From: Rhizobium rhizogenes NBRC 13257
GTDB taxonomy: Bacteria > Pseudomonadota > Alphaproteobacteria > Rhizobiales > Rhizobiaceae
Reading direction: 5' to 3'
NCBI RefSeq assembly: GCF_000696095.1
Contig: NZ_BAYX01000012.1
Span: forward strand, 158,722-222,721
DNA: 64,000 nt
Below the pieces are notes generated by a model. That model did not search any database. It saw nothing but the letters and a program-made list of their open reading frames with translations, and was not told the DNA's origin. Below, one piece after another: positions 34,651 to 43,509 of the stretch (position 1 is the first letter of the stretch; every line of letters starts with the position of its first letter). Made by a program: the position numbers and the translations under genes.

Positions 34651-35274
34651 ATGCAGGTTCTGGCGATCTCAAATCCACGAAATGTTCGGGAAGCTCAGCT
34701 CCTCCAATGCCATCATCAGCTGCGCGCGCGTGTCTTCGCCGACCGGCTAGGCTGGGAGGTCGATGTTGCCGATGGCCGGGAATCGGATGCTTTTGACGCT
34801 CTGATGCCGACCTGCATCCTAGCAATTTCTAACGGCGACCAACTGGCGGGGTGCGCGCGGCTCCTTCCTACGCTTGGTCCGACAATGGTGGCGAACATTT
34901 TCCCGTCGCTTCTCCCCGACGGTCAACTTATCGGTCATGCCGCTATGATCGAAAGTTCTCGCTTCTGCGTCGACACGGCGCTCGCGGAGGGGAGGGGCGG
35001 CGGTTCCATCCATGAAGCCACGCTGACCATGTTCGCCGGCATCATCGAATGGTGCTTCGCGAATGGCTACACCGAGATTGTCACAGTGACCGATCTCCGA
35101 TTCGAGCGCATCCTTGCTCGCATCGGATGGCCGCTGCAGCGTCTGGGTGAGCCGAGGAAGATCGGCGTGACGATGGCCGTGGCGGGCACGCTGCCCGCCA
35201 ATGCGGAGACGTTCCTCAGGCTCCGTCCTTCCAACTACCGTTCTGAACTCAGCCCTCTCAGCCAGGCAGCGTAA
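34651..35274 (+). CDS. traI: Acyl-homoserine-lactone synthase TraI
   Basis: 207 residues, LuxI family. Conserved pieces: RARVFADRLGWEV with the catalytic Arg and Trp, ESDAFDALMPTCILA, GCARLLPTLGP, and ESSRFCVD with the conserved Glu/Ser/Arg. The enzyme makes an acyl-homoserine lactone from S-adenosylmethionine and acyl-ACP. First gene of the trb operon: trbB starts 10 bp after its stop. It sits behind a lux-box-like dyad, giving the usual TraR positive-feedback loop. Acyl chain length cannot be read from sequence. Confidence 0.95.
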   Translation: MQVLAISNPRNVREAQLLQCHHQLRARVFADRLGWEVDVADGRESDAFDALMPTCILAISNGDQLAGCARLLPTLGPTMVANIFPSLLPDGQLIGHAAMIESSRFCVDTALAEGRGGGSIHEATLTMFAGIIEWCFANGYTEIVTVTDLRFERILARIGWPLQRLGEPRKIGVTMAVAGTLPANAETFLRLRPSNYRSELSPLSQAA

Positions 35275-35284
35275 GGAGAAATCC

Positions 35285-36262
35285 GTGAACCAGCTTCGCT
35301 CTCATCCCAGGCTTGTCCGCAAACTTCAGGAGGCACTCGGCGATCAGCTTTGTGTTGCCCTGGACGACGCGACTGTCGTCGAGATCATGCTCAATCCGGA
35401 CGGAAAGCTGTTCATCGAACGCCTCGGTCACGGCGTTGCGCCCGCTGGCGAGATGTCATCCGCTGCCGCGGAGATGGTCATTGGCACAGTGGCGCACGCG
35501 CTTCAGTCAGAGGTCGACACGGAACAGCCAATCATCTCCGGCGAGCTGCCGATCGGCGGCCACCGTTTCGAGGGATTGTTGCCCCCCGTCGTCGCCAAGC
35601 CTGCCTTCACGATTCGGCGCCGGGCATCACGTCTCATTCCGCTCGAAGATTATGTCCGCGCCGGCGTCATGACCGAATACCAGGCGTCGACGATCCGTAG
35701 CGCTATTTCCGCAAGGCTCAACATTGTCATTTCCGGGGGAACTGGTTCGGGCAAGACGACGCTTGCAAATGCGGTGATCGACGAGATCGTCAAATCCGCT
35801 CCGGAGGATCGTCTCGTCATTCTCGAGGACACCGCGGAAATCCAATGCGCGGCCGAAAACGCCGTTCTCCTCCATACCAGCTATACAATCGACATGGCGC
35901 GGCTCTTGAAGAGCACCATGCGGCTGCGTCCCGACCGGATCGTCGTTGGCGAAGTTCGCGACGGCGCCGCCCTGACATTGCTCAAGGCCTGGAACACCGG
36001 CCACCCGGGCGGCGTAGCGACCATTCACTCGAACACCGCCATGTCGGCGCTACGCCGTCTTGAGCAGCTCACGGCCGAGGCAAGCCAGCAGCCGATGCAC
36101 GAGGTGATCGGAGAGGCCGTCGACCTGGTCATTTCGATTGAGCGAACGCCGCGTGGGCGGCTTGTTCGCGACATCATTCAAGTCGAGCGGTTCATCAACG
36201 GACGGTACGAGATCGAATCCGATCAGCTCACCGAAGAACAGGAGGCGCGCCATGTCGCGTAA
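35285..36262 (+). CDS. trbB: Conjugal transfer ATPase TrbB
   Basis: 325 residues from GTG 35285 (NQLRSHPRLVRKLQ), preceded by AAGGAG; the frame open further upstream overlaps traI and is not used. VirB11-family hexameric ATPase: Walker A ISGGTGSGKTTLANA, Asp box LVILEDTAEIQC, Walker B MRLRPDRIVVGEVRDGAA and His box HPGGVATIHSNTA. It powers pilus assembly and substrate transfer at the inner membrane. Overlaps trbC by 11 bp. Confidence 0.96.
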   Translation: MNQLRSHPRLVRKLQEALGDQLCVALDDATVVEIMLNPDGKLFIERLGHGVAPAGEMSSAAAEMVIGTVAHALQSEVDTEQPIISGELPIGGHRFEGLLPPVVAKPAFTIRRRASRLIPLEDYVRAGVMTEYQASTIRSAISARLNIVISGGTGSGKTTLANAVIDEIVKSAPEDRLVILEDTAEIQCAAENAVLLHTSYTIDMARLLKSTMRLRPDRIVVGEVRDGAALTLLKAWNTGHPGGVATIHSNTAMSALRRLEQLTAEASQQPMHEVIGEAVDLVISIERTPRGRLVRDIIQVERFINGRYEIESDQLTEEQEARHVA

Positions 36263-36635
36263 GCATACCCTCATCGCCGCTGCGCTCATGGCGGCGCCAA
36301 TCGTTCTTGCCTCTGTCGCCCCGGCGCTCGCCAGTTCCGGCGGCAGCCTCCCATGGGAAGGGCCACTGCAGCAGATTCAGGAGTCGATAACCGGCCCGGT
36401 CGCGGGCGCGATCGCGCTTGCAGCCGTGGCCATTGCCGGCGGCATGCTCATCTTCGGCGGCGAGCTCAACGATTTCGCGCGGCGACTTGTGTACGTCGTT
36501 CTCGTCGCCGGCATCCTGCTCGGCGCCACCAACATCGTCGGCCTGTTCGGAGCGACCGGCGCTTCGATCGGGCTGACGGACGAGCAGATCACCTCTATTG
36601 GTTCGAACAGAGGAGGGGAGGGAGTTCATGGCTGA
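36252..36635 (+). CDS. trbC: Conjugal pilin TrbC
   Basis: 127 residues from ATG 36252 (GGAGG ribosome binding site). A signal peptide (LIAAALMAAPIVLASVAPALA) is followed by two hydrophobic segments (VAGAIALAAVAIAGGMLIFG and LVYVVLVAGILLGATNIVGL), the pattern of VirB2/TrbC prepilins that are cut and may be cyclised to form the conjugative pilus. Overlaps the 5' end of trbD. Confidence 0.95.
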   Translation: MSRKHTLIAAALMAAPIVLASVAPALASSGGSLPWEGPLQQIQESITGPVAGAIALAAVAIAGGMLIFGGELNDFARRLVYVVLVAGILLGATNIVGLFGATGASIGLTDEQITSIGSNRGGEGVHG

Positions 36636-36927
36636 GTCCCTGTCCGGCCTGCGGCATAACCGCATCCATCGCGCGCTCTCCCGCCCGAACCTACTTATGG
36701 GCGCCGACCGGGAGCTGGTGCTGATCACCGGTCTTGCAGCGGTGATCCTGATCTTCGTCGTGCTTACGGTCTATTCGGCGCTCTTCGGCATCGCCGTGTG
36801 GATCGTAATCGTCGGGGCGCTCAGGATGATGGCGAAGTCCGACCCGCTCATGCGGCAGGTCTATATCAGGCACATTTCCTACAAGCCCTACTACAAGGCG
36901 ACCACTTCGCCGTGGCGCCGGTACTGA
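36628..36927 (+). CDS. trbD: Conjugal transfer protein TrbD
   Basis: 99 residues from ATG 36628, overlapping the trbC stop by 8 bp. VirB3-like small inner-membrane protein with a short cytoplasmic N-terminus (HRALSRPNLLMGADRELVL) and a hydrophobic hairpin (LITGLAAVILIFVVLTVYSA, LFGIAVWIVIVGALRMM). It works with the TrbE ATPase in pilus assembly. Confidence 0.95.
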   Translation: MAESLSGLRHNRIHRALSRPNLLMGADRELVLITGLAAVILIFVVLTVYSALFGIAVWIVIVGALRMMAKSDPLMRQVYIRHISYKPYYKATTSPWRRY

Positions 36928-36937
36928 GGAGGCGGCC

Positions 36938-39394
36938 ATGGTAGCTCTCAAACGCTTCCGGGTGACCGGCCCATCCTTCGCCGATCTCGTTCCCTATGCC
37001 GGCCTTGTCGATAATGGTGTCCTCCTCTTGAAGGACGGAAGCCTGATGGCCGGCTGGTACTTCGCTGGCGCCGACTCCGAAAGCGCGACCGACCTCGAGC
37101 GCAACGAGCTGTCGAGGCAGATCAATGCCGTTCTGTCGCGACTTGGAAGCGGCTGGATGATCCAGGTCGAAGCCATCCGCATTCCGACAGTCGACTATCC
37201 ATCGGAAGATCAATGCCACTTCCCTGACCCGGTGACCCGCGCAATCGATGCCGAGCGTCGGTCGCATTTCGCACGCGAGCAGGGGCATTTCGAGAGCAAG
37301 CATGCGCTGATCCTGACCTACCGGCCGCTCGAGTCCAAGAAGACTGCTCTCAGCAAATACATCTACTCGGATGAGGAAAGCAGGAAGAAGTCCTACGCGG
37401 ACACGGTGCTCTTCGTCTTCAAGAACGCGGTGCGAGAACTTGAGCAGTATTTTGCCAACACACTTTCAATCCGGCGAATGGAAACCCGCGAAACGATCGA
37501 AAGGGGAGGGGAGCGAATTGCCCGATATGACGAGCTGCTTCAGTTCGTTCGATTTTGCACCACCGGGGAAAGCCATCCGATCCGGCTTCCCGATGTTCCC
37601 ATGTATCTCGACTGGATCGCCACAGCCGAGCTTGAGCACGGACTGACGCCAAAGGTCGAAAACCGTTTCCTCGGTGTCGTTGCGATCGACGGTCTGCCGG
37701 CCGAAAGTTGGCCCGGTATTCTGAACAGCCTTGACCTGATGCCGCTCACTTATCGGTGGTCGTCGCGCTTCATCTTTCTCGACGCCGAGGAGGCCCGGCA
37801 AAAGCTCGAACGCACACGCAAGAAATGGCAACAAAAAGTTCGGCCGTTCTTCGACCAAATATTCCAGACACAAAGTCGATCCGTCGACCAGGACGCGATG
37901 ACGATGGTGGCCGAGACCGAGGATGCCATCGCGCAGGCCTCGTCGCAGCTGGTTGCCTACGGCTATTACACACCTGTCGTCGTGCTGTTCGACAGCGATC
38001 GCGAAGCACTGCAGGAAAAGGCCGAAGCGATCCGGCGGCTGATCCAGGCGGAAGGTTTCGGCGCCCGGATCGAAACGCTCAACGCCACCGACGCCTATCT
38101 CGGCAGCTTGCCGGGCAACTGGTATTGCAACATCCGTGAGCCGCTGATCAACACCAGCAATCTCGCTGACTTGATCCCGCTGAACTCGGTCTGGTCCGGA
38201 ACCCCGATTTCCCCATGCCCGTTTTACCCACCGAATTCCCCGCCCTTGATGCAGGTTGCGAGCGGCTCGACAGCGTTCCGTCTGAATCTGCACGTCGATG
38301 ATGTCGGCCACACGCTGATCTTCGGCCCAACCGGCTCAGGCAAGTCGACGCTTTTGGCCCTGATCGCCGCGCAGTTTCGCCGCTACGAACAGGCGCAGAT
38401 CTTCGCCTTTGACAAAGGCAGTTCACTTCTACCCCTGACGCTCGCAGCCGGGGGCGATCACTATGAGATCGGCGGCGACAATGCGGAAGAGGGGAGGGCC
38501 TTGGCCTTCTGCCCATTGTCCGAACTCAACAGTGATGCCGACCGGGCCTGGGCGGCGGAATGGATCGAGATGCTGGTCGGCCTGCAGGGGGTCACAGTCA
38601 CACCCGATCATCGCAACGCCATCTCACGTCAGGTTGGGCTGATGGCGAGCGCATCCGGTCGCTCGCTCTCGGATTTCGTCAGCGGCGTGCAACTGCGCGA
38701 GATCAAGGACGCACTGCATCATTACACCGTCGATGGCCCGATGGGTCAGCTCCTCGATGCGGAGGAAGATGGCCTCACGCTCGGCGCCTTCCAGACATTC
38801 GAAATCGAGCACCTGATGAATATGGGCGAGCGCAATCTCGTGCCGGTGCTGACCTACCTGTTCCGCCGGATCGAGAAGCGCTTGGATGGATCGCCGAGCC
38901 TGATCGTGCTCGACGAGGCGTGGCTGATGCTCGGCCACCCAGTGTTTCGCGACCAGATTCGAGAGTGGCTCAAGGTGCTGCGCAAGGCGAATTGCGCTGT
39001 CGTTCTCGCGACCCAATCGATCTCCGATGCCGAACGTTCTGGGATTATCGACGTGCTGAAGGAATCCTGCCCGACAAAGATATGCCTTCCAAATGGCGCT
39101 GCTCGCGAGTCGGGCACGCGCGAATTCTACGAGCGCATCGGCTTCAACGAGCGGCAGATCGAGATCGTCGCGACCGCCATGCCGAAGCGCGAATACTACG
39201 TCGCCACGCCAGAAGGCCGTCGGCTCTTCAACATGTCACTTGGGCCGGTTGCGCTGAGCTTTGTCGGCGCGTCGGGCAAAGAGGACCTCAAACGCATCCG
39301 CGGACTGAAATCCGAACATGGCCACGACTGGCCGATCCACTGGCTTGAAACGAGAGGAGTTCACGATGCCACATCGCTACTCAGGTTCGAATAG
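36938..39394 (+). CDS. trbE: Conjugal transfer ATPase TrbE
   Basis: 818 residues, VirB4-family ATPase. Walker A IFGPTGSGKSTLLALIAAQF, Walker B SLIVLDEAWLMLG, and a following ATQSISDAERSG block. The large N-terminal domain is typical of CagE/TrbE. It is the main energiser of the mating channel at the inner membrane. Its 3' end overlaps the start of trbJ by 29 bp. Confidence 0.96.
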   Translation: MVALKRFRVTGPSFADLVPYAGLVDNGVLLLKDGSLMAGWYFAGADSESATDLERNELSRQINAVLSRLGSGWMIQVEAIRIPTVDYPSEDQCHFPDPVTRAIDAERRSHFAREQGHFESKHALILTYRPLESKKTALSKYIYSDEESRKKSYADTVLFVFKNAVRELEQYFANTLSIRRMETRETIERGGERIARYDELLQFVRFCTTGESHPIRLPDVPMYLDWIATAELEHGLTPKVENRFLGVVAIDGLPAESWPGILNSLDLMPLTYRWSSRFIFLDAEEARQKLERTRKKWQQKVRPFFDQIFQTQSRSVDQDAMTMVAETEDAIAQASSQLVAYGYYTPVVVLFDSDREALQEKAEAIRRLIQAEGFGARIETLNATDAYLGSLPGNWYCNIREPLINTSNLADLIPLNSVWSGTPISPCPFYPPNSPPLMQVASGSTAFRLNLHVDDVGHTLIFGPTGSGKSTLLALIAAQFRRYEQAQIFAFDKGSSLLPLTLAAGGDHYEIGGDNAEEGRALAFCPLSELNSDADRAWAAEWIEMLVGLQGVTVTPDHRNAISRQVGLMASASGRSLSDFVSGVQLREIKDALHHYTVDGPMGQLLDAEEDGLTLGAFQTFEIEHLMNMGERNLVPVLTYLFRRIEKRLDGSPSLIVLDEAWLMLGHPVFRDQIREWLKVLRKANCAVVLATQSISDAERSGIIDVLKESCPTKICLPNGAARESGTREFYERIGFNERQIEIVATAMPKREYYVATPEGRRLFNMSLGPVALSFVGASGKEDLKRIRGLKSEHGHDWPIHWLETRGVHDATSLLRFE

Positions 39395-40169
39395 ATGGCT
39401 CGCCTGCCTGGCGGCCGCCGCTCTCACGATTGGAGGCGCCGTTTCGGTGCAAGCCGGTACAGCCACCGGCGCTGCGACCGAATGGACGCAGCTCGCCAAC
39501 AACGCGCAGCTCGTGGATCTCATGAAAAGCTCCGGCATCCAGGTCGACAATCAACTGACCCAGATCAGCCAGCTCGCGGAGCAGATCCAGAACCAGCTGA
39601 AGATCTACGAGAACATGCTGCAGAACACGGCGCAGCTTCCTGATCATATCTGGGGGCAGGTTGAAAGCGACCTCAACCAGCTGCGCAGTATCGTCGACCA
39701 GGGTCAGAGTATCTCATTTTCCATGGGCAACGCTGACGACGTTCTTCAACAGCGCTTTCAGAGCTACGCCGATCTCAAAACCAACCTGCCGGACAACGCA
39801 ACGTTCTCCTCGACTTATCAGACGTGGTCGAACACCAACCGTGACACCATCGCCAGCTCGCTGAAAGCGGCGAGCCTCACGGCCGACCAGTTCGATAGCG
39901 AGGAAGATACAATGTCCTCGCTCCGGTCGATGTCCGAAACCGCTGATGGGCAGGTGAAGGCTTTGCAGGTCGGCCACGAGATCGCCGCTCAGCAAGTCTC
40001 GCAAATGCAGAAGCTTCGCGGTCTCGTCTCGCAACAGATGACGATGATGGGAACCTGGCTTCAAACGGAGCAGACCGACAAGGACCTGGCGCAGGCGCGG
40101 CGGGAAAAGTTCTTCAACGCCGAGGTCAAGAGCGTTCCGGAAGGCCAGAAAATGGAGCCGCGATGGTGA
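39366..40169 (+). CDS. trbJ: Conjugal transfer protein TrbJ
   Basis: 267 residues from ATG 39366. VirB5-like minor pilus/periplasmic protein: signal peptide (LACLAAAALTIGGAVSVQAG), then a long helical region (DNQLTQISQLAEQIQNQLKI, YENMLQNTAQLPDHIW). The C-terminus (REKFFNAEVKSVPEGQKMEP plus RW) is strikingly like that of the next gene product, TrbK. Stop and trbK start overlap as ATGGTGA. Confidence 0.94.
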   Translation: MPHRYSGSNRWLACLAAAALTIGGAVSVQAGTATGAATEWTQLANNAQLVDLMKSSGIQVDNQLTQISQLAEQIQNQLKIYENMLQNTAQLPDHIWGQVESDLNQLRSIVDQGQSISFSMGNADDVLQQRFQSYADLKTNLPDNATFSSTYQTWSNTNRDTIASSLKAASLTADQFDSEEDTMSSLRSMSETADGQVKALQVGHEIAAQQVSQMQKLRGLVSQQMTMMGTWLQTEQTDKDLAQARREKFFNAEVKSVPEGQKMEPRW

Positions 40170-40366
40170 GCCGCCCCGTCCTGATTGCCTTGCTGTTGGC
40201 TGTCGCAGGTGCATCGTCTGCAGCGACAGTGCTGATCGTCAATTCACGAAACACAGGAATAGCTGCGCTCACAGAGGAGCAGCGCGCCGTCCGGGAAAAA
40301 TTCTTCGGCTCCGACAAGGAGTTGCCGCCGATCAAGGAAGGCCAGGAGATGCGCCCGAGATGGTGA
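40163..40366 (+). CDS. trbK: Entry-exclusion-type protein TrbK
   Basis: 67 residues with an N-terminal hydrophobic export/anchor segment (VLIALLLAVAGASSAATVLI), and a short periplasmic tail ending KEGQEMRPRW. TrbK proteins block mating with cells that already carry the plasmid; the lipobox cysteine of IncP TrbK is absent here, as in other rhizobial TrbK. Overlaps trbJ and trbL by 7 bp each, both through ATGGTGA. Confidence 0.9.
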   Translation: MVSRPVLIALLLAVAGASSAATVLIVNSRNTGIAALTEEQRAVREKFFGSDKELPPIKEGQEMRPRW

Positions 40367-41541
40367 AGGCAACTGTTGCGCGTTCTTTCCTGATTACAGG
40401 TCTCTTTTTCCTCGCCTATGCTGTTCCCGCATTCGCGCAGGAGGGGCAGGTCCTCACGGAACTGGAAAACCAGGTCTCCTCCGCTGCGAAGGGGTGGGAG
40501 ACCACCATCATGGAGGCGGCGAGATCGCTATTCTGGATTCTCGCAACGATCGAGATCGGCATTGCGGCCGTCTGGTTGGCGATCCAGTCAGCCACATTGG
40601 ACAGCTGGTTCGCCGAACTGGTGCGGCGGATCATGTTCATCGGGTTCTTCGCATTCGTTCTGACCCAAGGTCCGACCTTTGCGCGAGCGGTGGTGGACAG
40701 TCTTTTCCAGATTGGCGCCGGCGGTGGTTCAGCTTCGCCCGCTGAAGTGTTCGATGCCGGCATCCGCGTCGCCTCGCAGATGTCGGAGCAAGCACAGTTC
40801 GGGGTGTTCGAAGACAATGCACTTGCGATTGCCGCCGTTCTCGCCATGGGCATCGTTGTCATCTCCTTCTCCCTGGTTGCAGCTATTTTCGTGTCGGTTA
40901 TGGTCGAAATGTATGTCGGCTTGCTCGCCGGCATGATCATGCTCGGGCTGGGTGGTTCGTCCTTCACGAAAGACTTTGCTGTTCGATACCTCGTCTATGC
41001 CTTCGGCGTCGGCATGAAGCTCATGGCCTTGGTGATGATCGCCAAGATCGGATCGAACGTCCTGCTTGGCCTTGCCCAAGCTCCGACTGCCTCGTCGGAT
41101 CAGTTCGTCACCACCTTGGCCATCGCCGGTATTTCAGTCGTCGTCTTCATCATCGCCATGTACGTCCCGAACATCATCCAGGGCGTCGTCCAGGGCGCAT
41201 CGGTCTCCGGTGGCATGGAGGCAATCCGGCACGGCGGGCAAGCGGCGTCTTTTGCCGCCGGTGCTGGCTTCCTCGCCGCCGGCGCCGCCGGCGCGGGGTT
41301 TGCAGCGGCGCAAGCCGCACGAGCTGGCGGTTCATCAGTTGCAGGAGCCGCTCTTCGCGGCGTGGGCGCGAGCTTCAGTTCCGGCGCGCAAGCAGCCGGA
41401 TCCGCCGCGAAGGAAAAGGCAATCGGCTCTCCCGGTGCTTATGCGGGGTCCATTCTCGGACTGGCCAACGCCAAACTTGATGAGCAGCGGGGCGGTCATA
41501 GCGGACCAAAGCCTCCTCCCGAACGCAACGACAAACCGTAA
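40360..41541 (+). CDS. trbL: Conjugal transfer protein TrbL
   Basis: 393 residues, VirB6-like polytopic inner-membrane channel component. A signal/first segment (SFLITGLFFLAYAVPAFAQ) is followed by several membrane spans (IMFIGFFAFVLTQGPTFARA, ALAIAAVLAMGIVVISFSLV, LLAGMIMLGLGGS, VVVFIIAMYVPNIIQGVVQG). The Ala/Gly-rich C-terminal domain (FAAGAGFLAAGAAGAGFAAA) is typical. Starts inside the trbK stop. Confidence 0.95.
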   Translation: MVKATVARSFLITGLFFLAYAVPAFAQEGQVLTELENQVSSAAKGWETTIMEAARSLFWILATIEIGIAAVWLAIQSATLDSWFAELVRRIMFIGFFAFVLTQGPTFARAVVDSLFQIGAGGGSASPAEVFDAGIRVASQMSEQAQFGVFEDNALAIAAVLAMGIVVISFSLVAAIFVSVMVEMYVGLLAGMIMLGLGGSSFTKDFAVRYLVYAFGVGMKLMALVMIAKIGSNVLLGLAQAPTASSDQFVTTLAIAGISVVVFIIAMYVPNIIQGVVQGASVSGGMEAIRHGGQAASFAAGAGFLAAGAAGAGFAAAQAARAGGSSVAGAALRGVGASFSSGAQAAGSAAKEKAIGSPGAYAGSILGLANAKLDEQRGGHSGPKPPPERNDKP

Positions 41542-41561
41542 TCAAGACAAGGGAAGAATAA

Positions 41562-42224
41562 ATGGCAGCGAACCGCGCCCCGGAAAACCCGTATCTTGCC
41601 GCCCGCCAGGAGTGGAGCGAACGCTACGGCTCCTATGTGAAGGCCGCCGCCGCATGGCGCATTGTTGGTGTCCTCGGTCTGGTCATGGCCGTCATCGGCT
41701 TCAGCTACTCGATGTATCTGAGCACGCAGGTGAGGCTCGTGCCTTACATCGTCGAGGTCGACAAGCTCGGAACCGCGGTCACGGCAGGTTTCCCCGAGCA
41801 GATCGAGTATGCCGATGTCCGCGTGGTGCGGGCCACACTCGGCAACTTCGTCACGAGCTTTCGCTCGATCACGCCGGATGCGGTGGTGCAGAAGCAATAT
41901 ATCGACCGCACCTACGCCCTTCTTCGCACCTCCGACCCGTCAACCGAGAAGGTCAACGCCTGGTTTCGAGGCAATTCTCCATTCGAGAAGGCGAAGTCTT
42001 CGACAGTTGCCATCGAGGTCAACAACATCGTGGCGCTGTCGAACCAGACCTATCAGATCGACTGGACGGAATACGAGCGGGACCGCAAGGGCAAGGAAAC
42101 CGGCACCCGCCGTTTCCGCGGGATCGCAACGGTGACGCTCACCGCGCCACAGGATGAGGCGACGATCCGCCTCAATCCGATCGGCCTCTACGTCCGGGAT
42201 TTTGACTGGACGGCACAGCTCTAA
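41562..42224 (+). CDS. trbF: Conjugal transfer protein TrbF
   Basis: 220 residues, VirB8-like bitopic inner-membrane protein. A cytoplasmic N-terminus (NPYLAARQEWSERYGSYVKA) is followed by one membrane span (AWRIVGVLGLVMAVIGFSYS) and a periplasmic domain containing IQVDWTE-type sequence (YQIDWTEYERDRKGKE). Nucleates assembly of the channel core. Confidence 0.95.
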   Translation: MAANRAPENPYLAARQEWSERYGSYVKAAAAWRIVGVLGLVMAVIGFSYSMYLSTQVRLVPYIVEVDKLGTAVTAGFPEQIEYADVRVVRATLGNFVTSFRSITPDAVVQKQYIDRTYALLRTSDPSTEKVNAWFRGNSPFEKAKSSTVAIEVNNIVALSNQTYQIDWTEYERDRKGKETGTRRFRGIATVTLTAPQDEATIRLNPIGLYVRDFDWTAQL

Positions 42225-42241
42225 GGGCAGGGATTCTTTCA

Positions 42242-43054
42242 ATGAAAAAAAAGAGAATGATCGCAGCCGCCGGCTGCATGGCCGGACTCTTGGCTACGGC
42301 GGGCGCGCAGGCGCAAAGCATGACGAGCAACGAGGTAAAAGGCACAAATCTTTCCAGACAGTGGCGCGGCACGCCGGGACTGGTGACGACTGGTCCGGAC
42401 GGAAAGGTCATCTTTCTGTTCGGCGAGACCCAGCCGTCCGTCGTCTGCTCTCCTCTACAGGTCTGCGACATCGAACTTCAGGGTGGCGAGATCGTCCGCG
42501 ACGTCCTCGTCGGCGACACCGTGCGCTGGAAGGTAGAACCTGCGACGTCGGGAGCGACAGGCGGGCAGGCCATCCACCTGATCGTCAAACCCTCCGAACC
42601 TGGGCTCGTTACCTCGATGGTCGTGACGACATCACGGCGGACCTATCATATCCAGCTCAAGTCCCATCCGAGCCAGTACATGGCGCGCATTGGTTTCGAA
42701 TATCCGGAAGACGTGTCGACCAAGCTCGCCGACATCAACGCCCGTCTCGAAACGGGCGGCATTCCGGGCACCGCGCCGGACAAACTGAACTTTTCCTACT
42801 CAATTAGCGGCAGTGCTTCTTGGAAACCGAAGCGGGTCTATTCGGACGGGGTGAAGACCTACATCCAGTTCCCGAAATCGATCTCCGGACAGGACGCGCC
42901 GGTGCTCTTCGTCGTCTCCGGCGGTCAAAATCGCATCGTCAATTATCGCATGAAGAACGACATGATGACCGTCGATTATGCGATCGACAAAGCGATCCTC
43001 CTTTCCGGAGTCGGTTGGCGGCAGCAGAAGATCACCATCCGGCGCGGAGGCTGA
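42242..43054 (+). CDS. trbG: Conjugal transfer protein TrbG
   Basis: 270 residues, VirB9-like outer-membrane-complex protein. Signal peptide (MIAAAGCMAGLLATAGAQAQ), then the beta-rich domain with VVTTSRRTYHIQLKSHPSQY and the C-terminal TrbG/CagX part (LFVVSGGQNRIVNYRMKND, GVGWRQQKITIRRGG). Forms the outer-membrane core with TrbI and the TrbH lipoprotein. Confidence 0.95.
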   Translation: MKKKRMIAAAGCMAGLLATAGAQAQSMTSNEVKGTNLSRQWRGTPGLVTTGPDGKVIFLFGETQPSVVCSPLQVCDIELQGGEIVRDVLVGDTVRWKVEPATSGATGGQAIHLIVKPSEPGLVTSMVVTTSRRTYHIQLKSHPSQYMARIGFEYPEDVSTKLADINARLETGGIPGTAPDKLNFSYSISGSASWKPKRVYSDGVKTYIQFPKSISGQDAPVLFVVSGGQNRIVNYRMKNDMMTVDYAIDKAILLSGVGWRQQKITIRRGG

Positions 43055-43057
43055 ACC

Positions 43058-43498
43058 ATGCTGAGGCTCCTCGCATATTTCGTCGTGGTCGCGGTGCTCT
43101 CCGGTTGCCAAACGGCGGACGACGCACTGAACACCAGTTCCACGCCTGTGGCCGTCACCGGACCGGCTGCAAGCGCCATCGCCGGCGACATGGCAAGTCG
43201 TCTGGCGGAACAGATCGGCCCGGCCGGTGCTACGACCACGATCAAAATGAAAAAGGATACATCGGAGTTCGCGACCGCCCTTGAGGCGGCCCTGAAAGGG
43301 TGGGGCTATACGGTCGTCACGGATGGCAAAGTCGCGAAAGACGTCAAGCCGGTCGAGCTTGCATATGCAATCGAGGGCTTCGACGGACAGGTGCTCGTGC
43401 AGGTCTCGACACCTTCCATCGCTCTTGGCCGCGCTTACACGCCGACGGCGGCGGGTGCTGTGCCGGCCAGTCCCCTTTCGATCATGCAGCGCAACTGA
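43058..43498 (+). CDS. trbH: Conjugal transfer lipoprotein TrbH
   Basis: 146 residues. The N-terminus LLAYFVVVAVLSGCQTADD is a lipoprotein signal with the lipobox LSGC; the lipidated Cys anchors it in the outer membrane. The rest is a small soluble domain (FATALEAALKGWGYTVVTDG). VirB7-like role, stabilising TrbG/TrbI. Starts 4 bp after trbG. Confidence 0.93.
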   Translation: MLRLLAYFVVVAVLSGCQTADDALNTSSTPVAVTGPAASAIAGDMASRLAEQIGPAGATTTIKMKKDTSEFATALEAALKGWGYTVVTDGKVAKDVKPVELAYAIEGFDGQVLVQVSTPSIALGRAYTPTAAGAVPASPLSIMQRN

Positions 43499-43509
43499 CG
43501 GAGATTAAC

